64,000 bases of DNA from Dermatemys mawii (lineage: Eukaryota > Chordata > Testudines > Dermatemydidae). Position numbers and translations under genes: made by a program. Shown in pieces: positions 12,019-24,167 of the stretch. Within the stretch, counting starts at the first letter, position 1. Every line of letters starts with the position of its first letter. The stretch is from NCBI GenBank assembly GCA_007922305.1, contig ML677358.1, forward strand, positions 12,417,343-12,481,342, written 5' to 3'. The notes below the pieces were generated by a model. It had not been told where the DNA came from, ran no database searches, and worked only from the letters and a program-made list of their open reading frames with translations.

Positions 12019-13131
12019 AGATACTAGCATAAAAGCCAGATTCAGTTGCTGTCCAGCCACCATGTCCCACTTGAGCAGCATTGGGGCCTGGAGAGCAAAG
12101 AATCTGGTCCAGTGTCTTTAATTATATCAATCACATACAAGTCTCACATTACTAGAAACTGATCGGCTCAGCAAACCTGCCTGGGCGCCCATCCACTCCA
12201 CATCCCTTCAACAAACCTTTGTCCAACTATATTTTAGGAAGAGTAGGAAATCTTATATGCAGCTGTCAGCATTGAAGGGGTTAAATCTTTTTCTGCCAAG
12301 ATATAAGCATTAAGAAAACATTAGATTCAGTACAACTATGTACAACTTTAGGGCCTGATCCAAAGCACACTGAAGTCAAGAGGAATGTCTCCAGAAATAG
12401 CAGTTATCCTTATGGGGTCCATAGAATCCAAAAATATTATATATGGAATAATTCAATCTAGACAGTGGAGGTGGTTGAGTTCTTGAGTTTAATTGCAAAG
12501 ACACTGTTAAATTATTTTATGAGAAGTTAACGTCTAGTGGAATAGCTACCACGAAGCAATGATCTTCATAATGTTCACTGAGAAGATTCTGCTATTAAAG
12601 CACAGCTGTTACCCGGAAGCCCAGTTGCATGCACTGCTGACTCACCACTCACTGTTCAGACGTTCTAGATATATGCACCTAGCAATTCAGCAACTGCCAC
12701 GCAGACTGTAGTTCGAAGGTGAATGTTACATTTTTTTTTCAGTTATCCGCACTACTGAACTTTAATTACAAGCAATTCTTGTTCTAGAATGTGTGATCAA
12801 ATTGTGGTATTTCCAGCCTGCAGCTCTCATGACCATGCAGTAGAGATTAAATGGGAGATGCTCAATAAACCCAAGTCTCTACTGGAACCAAAAGCCCAAG
12901 GGTCCCTTTCTTGAGCACAGGCTGCTGGCTTTACTGACCTGTGAAGCAGGCACAAGAAGCCAGATTTACCAAGGTATTTAGGCTATTTACAGACATGCCT
13001 AGGGTAGTTAGGGCCTAACTCCTATTGAAGTCAGTGAGCGCTAGGCACCTAAGAAGATCATTTTAAGACAGTGACTTTGAAACCAATCTCTCTGATTCCA
13101 GTTTTCCCCACTCAGGACAGGATCAGCTGCT
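12019..13131. other. Non-coding with old repeat fragments
   Basis: Contains a fragment of the 'gcctgatccaaag...' palindromic family at 12355-12405 and a 'tatttaggc...cctaact...gaagtcagtg' fragment at 12970-13080. The interval 12570-12780 (cccggaagcccag, cagacgttctag) looks unique. No gene. Confidence 0.45.
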
Positions 13132-13361
13132 ATGGAGGCCAATGGGAGTTACGCTGACCCTATGGCTGTGAGAATCAAGTATCCGATCTCCAGAGACGAA
13201 AGTTTTCCGGCAGTGGTGCTTGGAGCACAGCAATTCTTAGGGAAGAGAGGACTTTGTCTTTGTTGCTTAACTGTTTACAGTTTTGCACAGGGAGCTGGTG
13301 GTTTAGCTCCTTGCCCATGTCACCACATGCCCACAACAGTTCCAATTCCTGATTTATTCAG

Positions 13362-13470
13362 GAAGCTTAAGACTGTCTGTAAATTAGAAGATTTTATCAT
13401 CCCCGATTTAGAAAAACTACAGTGTTCTTTAGAACATGTGTTTGGCTTTGACCTGCAGGAGGGCTCACTG
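13362..13470 (+). CDS. Candidate exon, product not recognised
   Basis: An open frame spans 13132-13590. Within it, the acceptor-like sequence ttcctgatttattcag (ending 13361) and the strong consensus donor ctg|gtgagt (GT at 13471) bracket 109 bases. An alternative upstream acceptor, aactgtttacag, ends at 13280. The bracketed peptide reads KLKTVCKLEDFIIPDLEKL followed by QCSLEHVFGFDLQEGSL, a balanced composition unlike the low-complexity strings of most chance ORFs here. No repeat is recognised in this stretch. No family is recognised and no neighbouring exon was found, so a lone pseudo-exon is equally plausible. Confidence 0.22.
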
Positions 13471-13704
13471 GTGAGTTTTCAGCAGAGCTTCCTCCAGGCT
13501 TGTCCTGCTGTCATGGAAATAGGCTGTTACTCAAGTGACTGCTTTTCCCTAGGAAGTCTGGAGTTAGGAAGGTCACACACTGAGTCTTGAGCTCTGAAGA
13601 TGGGACTCAACTGAATTCTTATTTCACAGTAGTAATAAGAATTCATGTATTTCAGATTGGTCAGAAATGAAGAGATAATTACCAAAAAGAAAAAATATAT
13701 AAGC

Positions 13705-13800
13705 CAGTAGTCCCCAACCTTTTCAGTGTCACACCGCACCTGTCCGTGAAGCCCTCCCCAAACCTGGGCCATGGCTCGGGGAGGAGGGTTGGGGGAAGAG
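13705..13800 (+). mobile_element. hAT 5' end fragment
   Basis: Starts cagtagtccccaacctttt, the terminal sequence of a CAGTGGTCCCCAACC-type hAT element, and continues into 'ccgtgaagccctccccaaacctgggccatgg'-like sequence. The matching inverted terminus is missing, so it is truncated. The right boundary is a guess. Confidence 0.6.
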
Positions 13801-15172
13801 GGGGACAGAAAAAAATTCTGAGCAGCTTCTGGGACTCTCTTTTTTCTAACTGCCAGGGGAATTTTTCCATTTTCCACCCAACACGTAGAATTTTTTCAGA
13901 CCCCATCATATAATTACAATGGCCTGACCACAGTCAGAGGTTTGAAAGGTAAATATCTTATGATCTCTCAGGGCTAAACAAGAGAAATGGAAGATTCTCA
14001 GCTTTCAAATGGGGCTCATAGCCCTTCTTTCTACATCTGGAAGTGCCAGAACCAGCACATTTTAAAATCGAGACATTTCTATGTGTCAAAAAAAACAACA
14101 ACAAAAACTACCCCATAGCTTAGGTTGTTTTGGGAAGATTTCAAATTGTATAATAGAATAAGCTACCTAGTTTGGATATATGGTATGTAAGGACTCTGGA
14201 GACTCCAAAATCCGAAAATATAATCCAAACAAATTTTAGAAATTTTCTAAAAAACTTTTCTAAAATAGCTTCTACTACACATGCCGCATTCAGAGTAACT
14301 AAAAATGATGTGGTCTGAAGGTTTCACTAATTCTCACTGGGGAAACATAACTCACACGTAGCGTCTCCTCTCAACAAAATTAGTTGCAATGGCTGCATTA
14401 AAGGGCCCAGCTGAGCTACTCAGTAGTTTCACTGACTTCCGTTATATGTATATGTGTTCCATGCAACTAATCTTTGAGGAAGGGGAGACCCAAAATCTTT
14501 GTACTACACTATCAAATACTCTCTCTGTTATACAAAGATGCACAAATGCATTGGTAAATATGTAGTACACATACACAACATACACCAAATCTTACCTGGA
14601 AGTAATGATTTAATTTAAACGAGGGACCAAGAAGAGTCCAAGCAATCAAAGTCGGTAAAAAAACATGCCAGGGGGAAAAAAAAAAGGGAATATACATTAA
14701 TAATTCATCCGTTTTTTGCATACTCAGATCCTACTTCAGAGACTACAGCCTTGTAAAACTCAATGTTTACATTGCTCATGAAATACTAGTAGAGAGAGAA
14801 CAGGACAGTACAAATTTCTATAAAATTTTTATTGTGCTCTGTTTGGGACAGCCCAGTTGAGTTAGGAAAACCTTCCGAAATAAGAGACAATAAAATCTTT
14901 ACAGCATCTTGATCACACAGTGTGTTTGCTTTTGTCCTCATTAAAGTCTCTCTTTAGTTTAACTCCTTTGAAGTGCATTAGGCTGGAAATGTGTTAGCAT
15001 TTTGAAATGCTGTATGTGCCAATGAACTTTTGTTTATAAGTAACAGTAAACTCTGCTGCCCATTTTTAAAAATAGGCCCATTAAAACAGTGCATCTCACT
15101 CAGTGTTAAATCCTAAGAATGACCATTTGACAGGAGCCATCCATTTAATATTTCCCTGGTTTGGGTTTGTTG
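13801..15172. other. Non-coding, no recognisable element
   Basis: AT-rich. Small open frames on the minus strand (13527-13909 and 14512-14721) have no motif. Nothing else can be supported. Confidence 0.45.
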
Positions 15173-15178
15173 TTTACA

Positions 15179-15347
15179 GGTTTGCTACATAGGGAAATTT
15201 ACTGGCATAGCTACTGCAGAGGAATTATGCCATAAAGTAGCTTATTCCAGAAGAGAGGTCCATATAGGGGAGTTATACTGATACAGCTACAGCAGTATAA
15301 CTATTCCACTATAGCTGTACTGGTCAATTTTCCCATGTACTCAAGCC
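15179..15347. mobile_element. Palindromic MITE with 6-bp flanking repeat
   Basis: ggtttgctacatagggaaat at the left is mirrored by attttcccatgtactcaagcc at the right, and the palindrome continues inward through ggcatagcta / tagctgtactgg. The direct repeat tttaca flanks it (15173-15178 and 15348-15353). The class is uncertain because 6 bp does not match a hAT or Harbinger signature. Confidence 0.7.
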
Positions 15348-15353
15348 TTTACA

Positions 15354-18300
15354 TGATCATCAAAGAAGCCCAACAGCTGACCGCTAAGTTCCAGCCTACA
15401 CAAACATACAATGCAAGAGATTCAGAACCCCAAATCTTATGTGACCACCTGTTCCTCAGACAGACACTTCCTGAATGGCTGTCATGCCACAGCACTCGCA
15501 CTGAGATATTGTTACACTGTCGTGCGCACCATGCCATAAATCATGAGTGCAGTCTTTTAGTTATCTGCATTAATATTAGGTGTTATGTTTACTTCTGTAA
15601 ACAGTGCCGTGTGCGGCATCTCTACTTAAATGGGGTTTCTGGTGGACAGCAAATTATTAACAAGGAAAGTAAAGAAGACAGCCAAGTGATGAGTCCTCCT
15701 ATATGCATCCTTTTTGATCTACCATTTGTATCTAAAGCGATCTTGGATTTTGAAGCTGCCATGTCAAGATGCTGGAGAATGACAGCTGCAAACTCTCTGT
15801 TACTAGCAGTCTCTTTGCTGCATTCTGTCCTAGTGCAGAGTCAAAAGAGCCATGGAAGGGAAAATATTTTAAATCTAAATGAAAATATTTTCATATTTAG
15901 ATCTTAAAAATAATCCTCCCAACTGCTTCCATCTCTAAATTGGTAATGGACTCCTCTCTCAGTCACAGGGCCCATGCACAGCAAGGACTATATTAGGAGC
16001 TATTATACATGGCCTTCAAGCAAAATATTTTCTTCGCATAGTTTTTGAAGACAATATAGGAACTCTGATGTCAACCATAAGGAGGCTAGCTAAATACAAG
16101 AATGTCTCATTGTATTTAGACAAGTAGTAACATGAACAAAATCTCCTCCCCTTCTTCCCACTCACTTCTTAGCTATGAATTTCAATGCCATCGGGCAAGA
16201 TATCAGCTTTAACAACTGAGGTAATGTTGAAGATCTGTTCTTGATACCATTAAGAAGCAATGACAGAGATTACACAGTTGTGCAAATGCTTTTCTCCTTT
16301 AACTAAACAGCTGGCCGCATATTATTTATCAGAAGTAGCAATCTGTACACTCTGCCCCCAACAGAAAATCACAAGCTCGCCATACTGAATTCCTTTAGCA
16401 CAGCACAGCCTTTTCAAAGAGGACAAAAACAACAGAGGTGCTTTGGCAAGAGAACATAGGCAAGCAGACCACTGCTGCTATTGATCAGAACATTTAGTCT
16501 CGATTTAACAGTTGACTATACACCAAAGAGAAAGAATTGCTAGACACATTTTCAGCACTGTCATTAATTTTGATGAAGCCCACTTGTTTTTCTTCTTATC
16601 TGGCAATGAGCTGCAGGCTTGACATATGCAGAGACCATGTTTGTAATTTTGTCTCTGAAAATGGAGCATGTGTAATTTTTGAAAAATGTGTACAGAAATG
16701 AGCCACGTAGGTGCTGACATTCAATTATATTGTAACATACAAATCTGTGTGTCCCGCCTGGATTGCGAGGCCCATTGAACACCAAGTGATGTCACTGGAA
16801 AAAAAGACTCCATGTTCACAAGTTTGGCAAACAAACGAGAAAGAGAGCTAGTAATAATGCAGTTTGGCAAAGAAAGCAACGCAATTTAACTAGGAGATCA
16901 AAAAATAGGTTCAATCACCGAGTACTTCCTTTCATCTCCAGATCATACTCAACCCATCATGGTAATGGTTGTGAGGGGCCAAGAGTTCTATGGCTCTTCA
17001 TTGTCCTCACGTGCAAGTGGTACAAACCTCTCCCCAGAGTACAGAGGTGCCACATAAAACCACCATTATAAAACCAGTGCTAATTGGCGCCATTATTATT
17101 ACTACTTGTATTACAGTTGGTAATCTCAGCAGAAAAGCGAAGGACTGAAAAGACAAAGTTAGACTCTGACCCCAAGAAATGGATCTACCATCTCATATCA
17201 CTGGTTGGGAAACAGAGGGAAGTTTATACTGCTCACGATGGATCTGTTTTGTGGATAAACAGAAGTCTTTGGTCTCCTGGGAGCTGGCAATTTTTTACCC
17301 AGGTGGTACAGGATTGATCTTTACTTTGAAGTAACAACTACCTGGGTCTTGTCTTCACTGGGATTTTACATTGAAATAGTTCTCTCATTTGAGCTACCTT
17401 GATGGAAAAAAGAGAAACAAAAACACCTCTTCTGCGATGCAGACGAAGCCAAAAGTGTCCAGCACTATTCGCTGCCCCACTGTGAATGAGCTGGCTATTC
17501 TTGGTACTGACAGGTGTACACAGTTATAAAAGTAGCATGCTGTGTCAAAGCCTTTGATAACCAGTTAGATCGGTTAAGTGACTGGCAATTTTATTGCATA
17601 GTAAAACTTCTGTTATTTATTTCATTTTCCCTGTACCCAAAATGTGGATGGGAAATGAAATTCCTTGGGCACAGGAGGGCTTTTCTGCTGATTTTGCTTC
17701 CTGTTAGGTGGAGCCAGTGATCTTCCTAAGAAGGAAATTCCTGTTTCATGTACAGGAAGAGAAGATGTCTGACAAGATTAAAAAAGGTCCAGTACCAACA
17801 AAAGGGGAGGTGACGTAAAATGCTAATCTGTGGGAGGTGATCTGAGATAATATGAAAGGAAAGAAAGCCACTGTGAGACTAAAAACCTGTTAGCTTTTCA
17901 TACGAGATACTCTACTGACCTGATTGTTATTACACAGGCCACTGTTTTCTCATTCTCCTCAGATCTATGGCCTACAACTGTTCACATCTACTGCCAAATC
18001 TTAAAACGCAGACAAACACATAATACAAGATAAGAGGGCAAAGTATTTTTGAGCCATTGTGTTTATAAGCAACAAACCCTCTAGATCTGTAGCAGCTAGG
18101 TTAAAAAACAAATAATCAAAGGCTCTCAAAAGTCAGCATAGTTTGGTATATTAGGAGAATCTTGTCAAAGGCACAATTCATCTAACTCCCACTAAAAATC
18201 AATGGGCATTAGGTGCAGAGATGCCATTTGTGCCTTTGAAAATCTTCCCCTTTGTGTATTCTACTCTGCAGATAAAACCCACAGCTGGCCATGCTAGATG
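15354..18300. other. Non-coding, mostly unique
   Basis: Holds the longest open frame in the window (15335-15907, 190 codons), but it starts inside the MITE above and has no domain, codon bias or splice context; I treat it as chance. A LINE- or MITE-like phrase 'cttgtcttcactgggattttac' begins near 17347 without a partner arm. A 'cctaact..caatgggcattaggtg' repeat relic lies at 18180-18260. Confidence 0.4.
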
Positions 18301-18497
18301 ACGCAGGCTTGTGGGGCTCAGGCTAACAAATTGTTTAACTGCAATGTAGATATTCCCCTCCAATCTCACAGGGTCCTAGAATCTGGGCTCCAGACTGAGC
18401 TTCAGTGTCTACACTCCAGTTAAACAGCCCTTAGCCCAAGTTGGGCTGGCATGGGCCAACCATGGGTTTTTAATTGCAGGGTAGATATACACTTAGA
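18301..18497. mobile_element. Degenerate MITE, GTCTACACT family
   Basis: An inner inverted repeat is clear: ttgtttaactgcaatgtaga (18331-18350) mirrors gtctacactccagttaaaca (18407-18426). The right end 'aattgcagggtagatatac' resembles the TIRs of the family seen intact at 49650-49881. The outer left end and target duplication are not clear. Confidence 0.5.
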
Positions 18498-19437
18498 GAA
18501 AAAAAAATAGTTTTGAAATCTGATGGAATGGCCAAAGTTGTTCCTAGTAATTCTGACACTGATGTTTTACAAATGTGTGCTTAGCATTTCAGCATTCTTT
18601 CCATTTAAACCCAGGCTGTAACCAGGGTGGGTGAAGGGGGCAGCTGCCAAGGGAACAAAGCTGTGGGGTTGGAGAAATGATGGGGACCCAACAGCAGGAG
18701 ACACAAGTATGCTTGCTCTTCCCAGGCAGTAAGAGCCTAGTTATGGCTCCGATTTAGACAAATGCTCTGAGCATATGCACTCTCTTTTTAAAAACACACA
18801 GTATGAAGCAATGAAGGGAAAGGAAAAAAAGAACAAGTGTTCTTTTAACAAAGAGTTTAAGAGATTTCAGGAGAAAAATGTATTCATTCAACCAAAGTTA
18901 TTACTTCAAACCACCACAGAGAAGCAGCCAGCAAACACATGTTCAATTTCTCATGCATGAAGCAGCAAGAGTATCAAAAAGATTTTCCAGTAAAAAGCCA
19001 CAAAAATATTTTCCTCCTGTTAAAACTTTTGGAAAAACAAGAACTTATTTTAAATTAAAAAAAAGTCTCCATGAAGTTGGTTTCAACACGGGGCTCTTCT
19101 CTCCAGGAAGCCGTTTTGACAGTGAGTAATAAGAGTTTGTCCTACATTTGGGGTCAGGCAAGATAATGAACCATATGGTAATGTAATTTTATCATCACTT
19201 AGAGAAAACACCCTTGAAAAGAGAACACACTCCAGGGACTGAGTCTACCAGCTTTACTCATGATAAAGAGAGCTCACGAAGAAAGAAATTGCTCTCCATA
19301 GGTCAGGGTGGCAAAAATCAGGCCTTTAGGGATTAGTTACAACTAATCTCCATGGCAATTTTTTTTAAACATAATCCCACAGCAGCTCAAGACTAGTGAA
19401 CACAAGTTATGTTCTGAAAACTGAACCCCAAACATTC
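18498..19437. other. Non-coding, no recognisable element
   Basis: A/G-rich sequence with small open frames (18775-18960, 18878-19129) that are Lys- and Gln-rich, as expected from poly-purine DNA. No supportable feature. Confidence 0.45.
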
Positions 19438-19445
19438 AACTAGAG

Positions 19446-20398
19446 CAGTGGTTCCCAAACTTTAACAACCTGTCAACCCCTTTCACTAAAATGTCAAATC
19501 TCACAGACCCCCTCCTAAAAATGAGTATTTCCAGGGATTTTCTCCCTTATCTCAGCATAAATTATAAAAACCGTTATCTTGGAAATCTAAAAACTGTTTT
19601 TATGACATGCTTACTACACACTATTTATTAATTATTCTTTATCATTACAATATTTTATTACATTATGACATTATTACAATATTACATTATTACAAAATGG
19701 CAACAGTCTTCCAAGAAAGCACTTTTGTAGCTTGTATCACTTTTGATTAAGCCTGATATAATACAAGGCTCCTATCAGAAGTACCAGTAGAAAAAAAGGG
19801 TGCAGGGGTAAAGCCCCCGCACACCCCGGGATGTGGGGGGCTCTGCCGGAAAAGAGGGGCCATGGAAAAAAGAGGGAGGGACCCATGGGGGGAGCACTGA
19901 TGTGGGGGTGGCATGTGACCCTCATCTCTCCCCCCATACTGGCGCCTCTAGCGCCTATGTTTCATCAAGGAGTATCAGATGTGAAACTGAATGAAGGTTT
20001 TTAAGAAGCCAACTCAAAGAGTTCCTCCTCGACAAGCATTCAGTTCTTGAGCAGCCCAGGCAAACAATGCACATTACAACAAAGCTTAAACTTGTTCTTC
20101 ATAATAATTTAAAAAACAACACTAGCAGCCTATTTACTTTTACAAACAGCAAAAAATATCCACCTCCTTTGCTATTTTGTAAAAAGAGTCTTGAAGTTTA
20201 AATCTCCTCAGTGTGTTAGATATGCTTGCTTTGATCTGCTTCGCCCTTGGAAGTCCCCAGGGCTACGGGCTGCTGGCCCGTGCTGCCCAGGGTCCCTAGG
20301 GACAGCTCTGTCTGCCATTAGGGAATTTTTTCCTGAGAACCCCCAGTAACATTTTATGAACCCCCAGGGGTTCATGAACCCCAGTTTGGGAACCACTG
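19446..20398. mobile_element. Non-autonomous hAT transposon (953 bp)
   Basis: Termini cagtggttcccaaactt and gtttgggaaccactg are inverted copies. The 8-bp target duplication aactagag is perfect on both sides (19438-19445 and 20399-20406). The interior has an AT-rich part (attacattattacaatatt-like runs, 19615-19695) and a GC-rich patch (19795-19960), possibly a second, older insertion. No transposase ORF; the minus-strand frames at 19737-19937 and 20208-20465 are not conserved coding. Confidence 0.93.
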
Positions 20399-20406
20399 AA
20401 CTAGAG

Positions 20407-23400
20407 CATGTGAACAAGGCAATCCACATCTGTGTTATGAAGCAAGTCTGTACTTCCCACTCCATAATTACAATGAATTTAGGCAGATGCCAGACTGCTA
20501 GCTAACACCCAATTATAAAAACTTTTCTTCTGGGAGCTTCATCAAGCATGTTATATGATATGCCTGGATATTTTAGCTGTGATTGCACAGTGATACCAAT
20601 TCATGATGACAGTGCAGAGGCAGCCAGCAACCCAGGCCACCAGGTTGAACTGTAAATATCATGCTCCTAATTAGTTTAAGGTTTTTAAAAGCTACAGACT
20701 CTTTTCCCCCACCATGGACTCACTTCACATTTCATAAACCATCACCTTCTCAATTGTGGCAAGGCACAATCATTCACAGTAGTTTCAGCTGCGCATCCAC
20801 ACTCCAGGTATTTGTTAACACATCCATTTCAAATTGAATTAGGGTGGCCAGCAGATAAGACATGATCCCACTTCAAAATATCCATTAGATCACAGCCTTA
20901 CATACCACCAGCACCTCAAAAAGATTCACAGTGAAATAAAGATGCATGCAAATCTCTTCCAGAAACTGACAGGACAACTTGGGAGCTGATGCAACAACTC
21001 TATGCACCTCTTCATTGGACCCTGTCTACTCTAGTGCAGAATACTGTTCACCCATCTGGACATAGCTTCCACACACGACTTGTCAATTCTCAACTTAACA
21101 CTGCTATGCAGAATATTATGGACATAGAAAAAAAATCAGTGCTACAGCCATGGCTTCCCATACTGGCACCTATCCAAATTCATGGCAACATGAGAATTCT
21201 TCAGGAGTCCCATCACATTTGAGGGAACAAGGGTCTTCCAAATACATAAAGACCATGATTCCAACTCAAATCCAGAAAACCCTTTTGTCTTGCAAATGCA
21301 AGAGCTTAAAGATGAAAGAGTTCAAAGATTCAGAGATCAATAGTGAACAAAGTGGAAGGACACCAACATCCCAAATACACATCTCATCTTGGATCCAACC
21401 AAGGAACCCAGTGGCTTTTCAGTCCCCATGGAAAATATAATCCACTATAAAGTGCATCTACACTTCACATAGCAGATGAGCCTAATTTCACCATAAATAG
21501 GGACTGAGACACAATCCTATTTGTAACCGAGGAAACAGACTTTAAAGTATGGAACACCTCATCAATCAATGCCCCAAATGATCTTATCTTGATGATATCT
21601 CTACCATCCACTCTGCATCACATGAAGCAATCAACTGAATAACCAACCTAGATGAAGACATCCAACACTGATATTTTTAAGTCATGTGGAAGAAAATGAC
21701 AACTTGCCCACACAGTGTGAAAGATACAATAGAGTGTTCCACTTATGAGCAAACCCTTCCTCCTTCTCCCACTCCATGGATGCAGAGGGTTCCAAAGGCA
21801 GACGAATCAGTAAAAGGAAAGAGCAATGCAGGAAGGAGGGCAGTAGGAAGGAGAAGGTGAGACAGAATTTAGAATGAGCAAAGACAGACTCCCCAAAAAT
21901 GGTTTCTGTAGCAAGCTGCAACACAGAGCTCATAGGAGGACTGGTGAATGAAAACACTTCGGAGCTATCCTTTATGCTGCATAATGTGAGATCCTGCATA
22001 ATATTGATAACTGCGAAGGACAGGCCTGGATGGAGAAACATCTTTCAAAACATTTTGGAGAAAGACAGTCCCAGAAAACTGACTGAAAAAAAGCCCAAGC
22101 ATCTTGCCAAGTCTTCACTGGGAGCTTGCACGTTCCCATGTGACATCCTCTTGCTTTTCACAGACTGGACTAAACAGCTACATGAAAACACACAGGATGC
22201 CATGACACCATCATCGGGGGCTCATGCATTTTGCACTAAACATTCCTGTATTCATGCCCTGCTGTCAATCCAAATGGAGTTGTTTACACATGCAAGGGCC
22301 GCATCGACATGCATCCTCTGTAACTCAAGTCTGCGGAAGTTGCCCCCAGCAGAGGTGTAGATTCCAATCTGCAGACCCACCAAGTTTGGCCCATTTCAGA
22401 GGCAAGGTGGAACAGTGGCAGCTGAGCAGACTTGCTGCTATCCAACAGACTAAGATGGAGGTTTTCTTCCTCCATCATCCATTCAGAATCCCATGGTCCA
22501 GGCCAACTACCTAGCCGGGAGAAAGAAGATTTACACTTTATTCAGCTACAACACAAACAACTTATTATTTGGGGAGTTGATCCTGCCTGTATGACTCTGC
22601 ACAGCATCTAGCCTTAACTTAAAATAAGGGTAAAACATACAAATGCCTCACAAAGTTCAGTGAAACGCTTTTCTTTAGAGTATTTCCCCATGAACGGTGA
22701 ATCTTTTGGAAAGCTGCTTTCAAACTCCATGAAGTGCTACTGCGGACCTAGTTTGTTACCTAACTCTTTCCCCTTACTGGTCTGATACCATACATTTTCC
22801 TGGAATAGTTTCTAACAGATCAGTGCTACCGATCAGCCAGAACAGTTTTAGACTCCTTTTCTGGTACTTCTCTTGCATTTTTTACCAACGCAAATGGACT
22901 GAAGTTTATGGCACTGACAGGAGATGCAGCTATAAAAGGTAAACCTTGTGCTCCCAACTTTGATTATTGGTCGTTAAAGTATCTAGTCCTCTCTGTCTTG
23001 TTCCCCATTGCTACCCTAAATATACACACATTATTGCACTTTGACCTATGACACAGTGAACATTAAATGATACTCTCCAGGGAGACCTGCATTTTATTTA
23101 TTTATTAATTTTTGGCTGGGCCAGCAACAAAACTCTGCATTTGTGGGACAGCTGAGAAGACTGCAGTGTGTTTTTCAGCAGGCTATCCTTAGCACTCTCC
23201 ATATGCTCCTGACCTTTCAACACTGCTTCATTTCCTGCCCTGATCTTGAAGATAGCTGGCTAGAGAACTGGGGGGGATATATTTCCCAAATAAAGTCTCC
23301 TCGGGCAGCGAGGGGAGATGGGCAGCAAACTCCTTGAAGTCCCCTAGTGAGCTTACCATACAGATTTACATTTCTGGGAAGTGCTTGGATGTGACAGTGA

Positions 23401-23540
23401 TGGGTTATACAGGAAACCCTTAAGTTAGGCTAGATCAGATAAAAATACTTTGCATCTACTCACCAAAGTGCAACAATAAGTTATTCAGAAAAGGAATAGG
23501 ATAAATCCCCCACCCCCTCTTCAGGACTCCTGCATTAGAG
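20407..23540. other. Non-coding, mostly unique; several overlapping small ORFs
   Basis: Between about 20989 and 22514 there are six overlapping open frames of 64-153 codons on both strands, more than average. None shows a domain, consistent codon use or splice pattern. I considered a decayed retroelement body but found no reverse transcriptase, integrase or transposase motif. Confidence 0.4.
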
Positions 23541-23666
23541 TTAGGGTGACGAAGGGTCTCGATTTTATAGGGACCGTCCCAAGTTTTGGGTCTTTTTCTT
23601 ATAAAGGCTCCTATTACTCCTCTACCTCAGTCCCGATCTTTCACACTTGCTGTCTAGTCACCCTAA
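23541..23666 (+). mobile_element. Short inverted-repeat MITE, TTAGGGTGAC family, copy 2
   Basis: The best-preserved copy: perfect termini ttagggtgac and gtcaccctaa, 126 bp. The inside carries gattttatagggaccgtccc and cttataaaggctcctatta, then cacacttgctgtctagtcac. The palindrome extends one or two bases into the flanks, so the exact target duplication is ambiguous. Confidence 0.85.
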
Positions 23667-24053
23667 CTAGGGTTGAACTGGCAAACCCAGCAGGCATTGC
23701 AGAGGTGAAATAAGCAAGCTCTTGTAACAGCAGGTCAATTGACACCTTGGCAACAAAACCAGTTGGTCTGGCAATTGGCTCCATTTATGAAGAAGGCAGT
23801 TCACTTGTCTGCATCTCTGCAAGAAGATAGTAATGAAAGGGGGATTGGGGGAGAGAGAGCTATGCTCACCCTTCCAAAAATCAGCGTGGAACAACTTTGC
23901 CAAGAGGTTTGGATTTTTTTTTTTTAATAGATTATGAGACAGATTCTTAAATCTCTACCCTCTTCACTAAAATTATACGATTGCAAATGTAAATCCCATC
24001 AACATGAGAGCCATCTTTATAAGACTGTACAAATAAAGATTCCCATGTGGACT
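23667..24053. other. Non-coding, no recognisable element
   Basis: Short unique stretch with opposing open frames (23667-23903 minus, 23739-23927 plus), neither recognisable. Confidence 0.45.
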
Positions 24054-24054
24054 T

Positions 24055-24112
24055 ATACACATATATATATACACATATATATATACATATATATATACAC
24101 ATATATATATAT

Positions 24113-24159
<47 letters not shown>

Positions 24160-24167
24160 TACACACT
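24055..24167. repeat. Compound (AT)n/(AC)n microsatellite
   Basis: Blocks of atatatat alternating with acac, then about 36 bp of uninterrupted AC and a short acat tail. Alternating purine-pyrimidine sequence of this kind can adopt Z-DNA or cruciform structure and is expected to be length-polymorphic. The open frames over it (Tyr/Ile/Thr/His or Cys/Val repeats) are artefacts. Confidence 0.95.

Noticed and set aside
15335..15907. Longest open frame in the window (190 codons, plus)
   Set aside because: It begins within a MITE terminus, has no domain, mixed composition and no splice or promoter context; the length is within chance for 64 kb in six frames.
21682..22514. Overlapping open frames on both strands suggesting a decayed coding body
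   Set aside because: No reverse transcriptase, transposase, integrase or cellular domain motif could be found, and the frames disagree in strand.
24055..24167. CRISPR-like regular repeat
   Set aside because: It is a simple dinucleotide tract with no spacers; no CRISPR array is expected or seen in this eukaryotic DNA.
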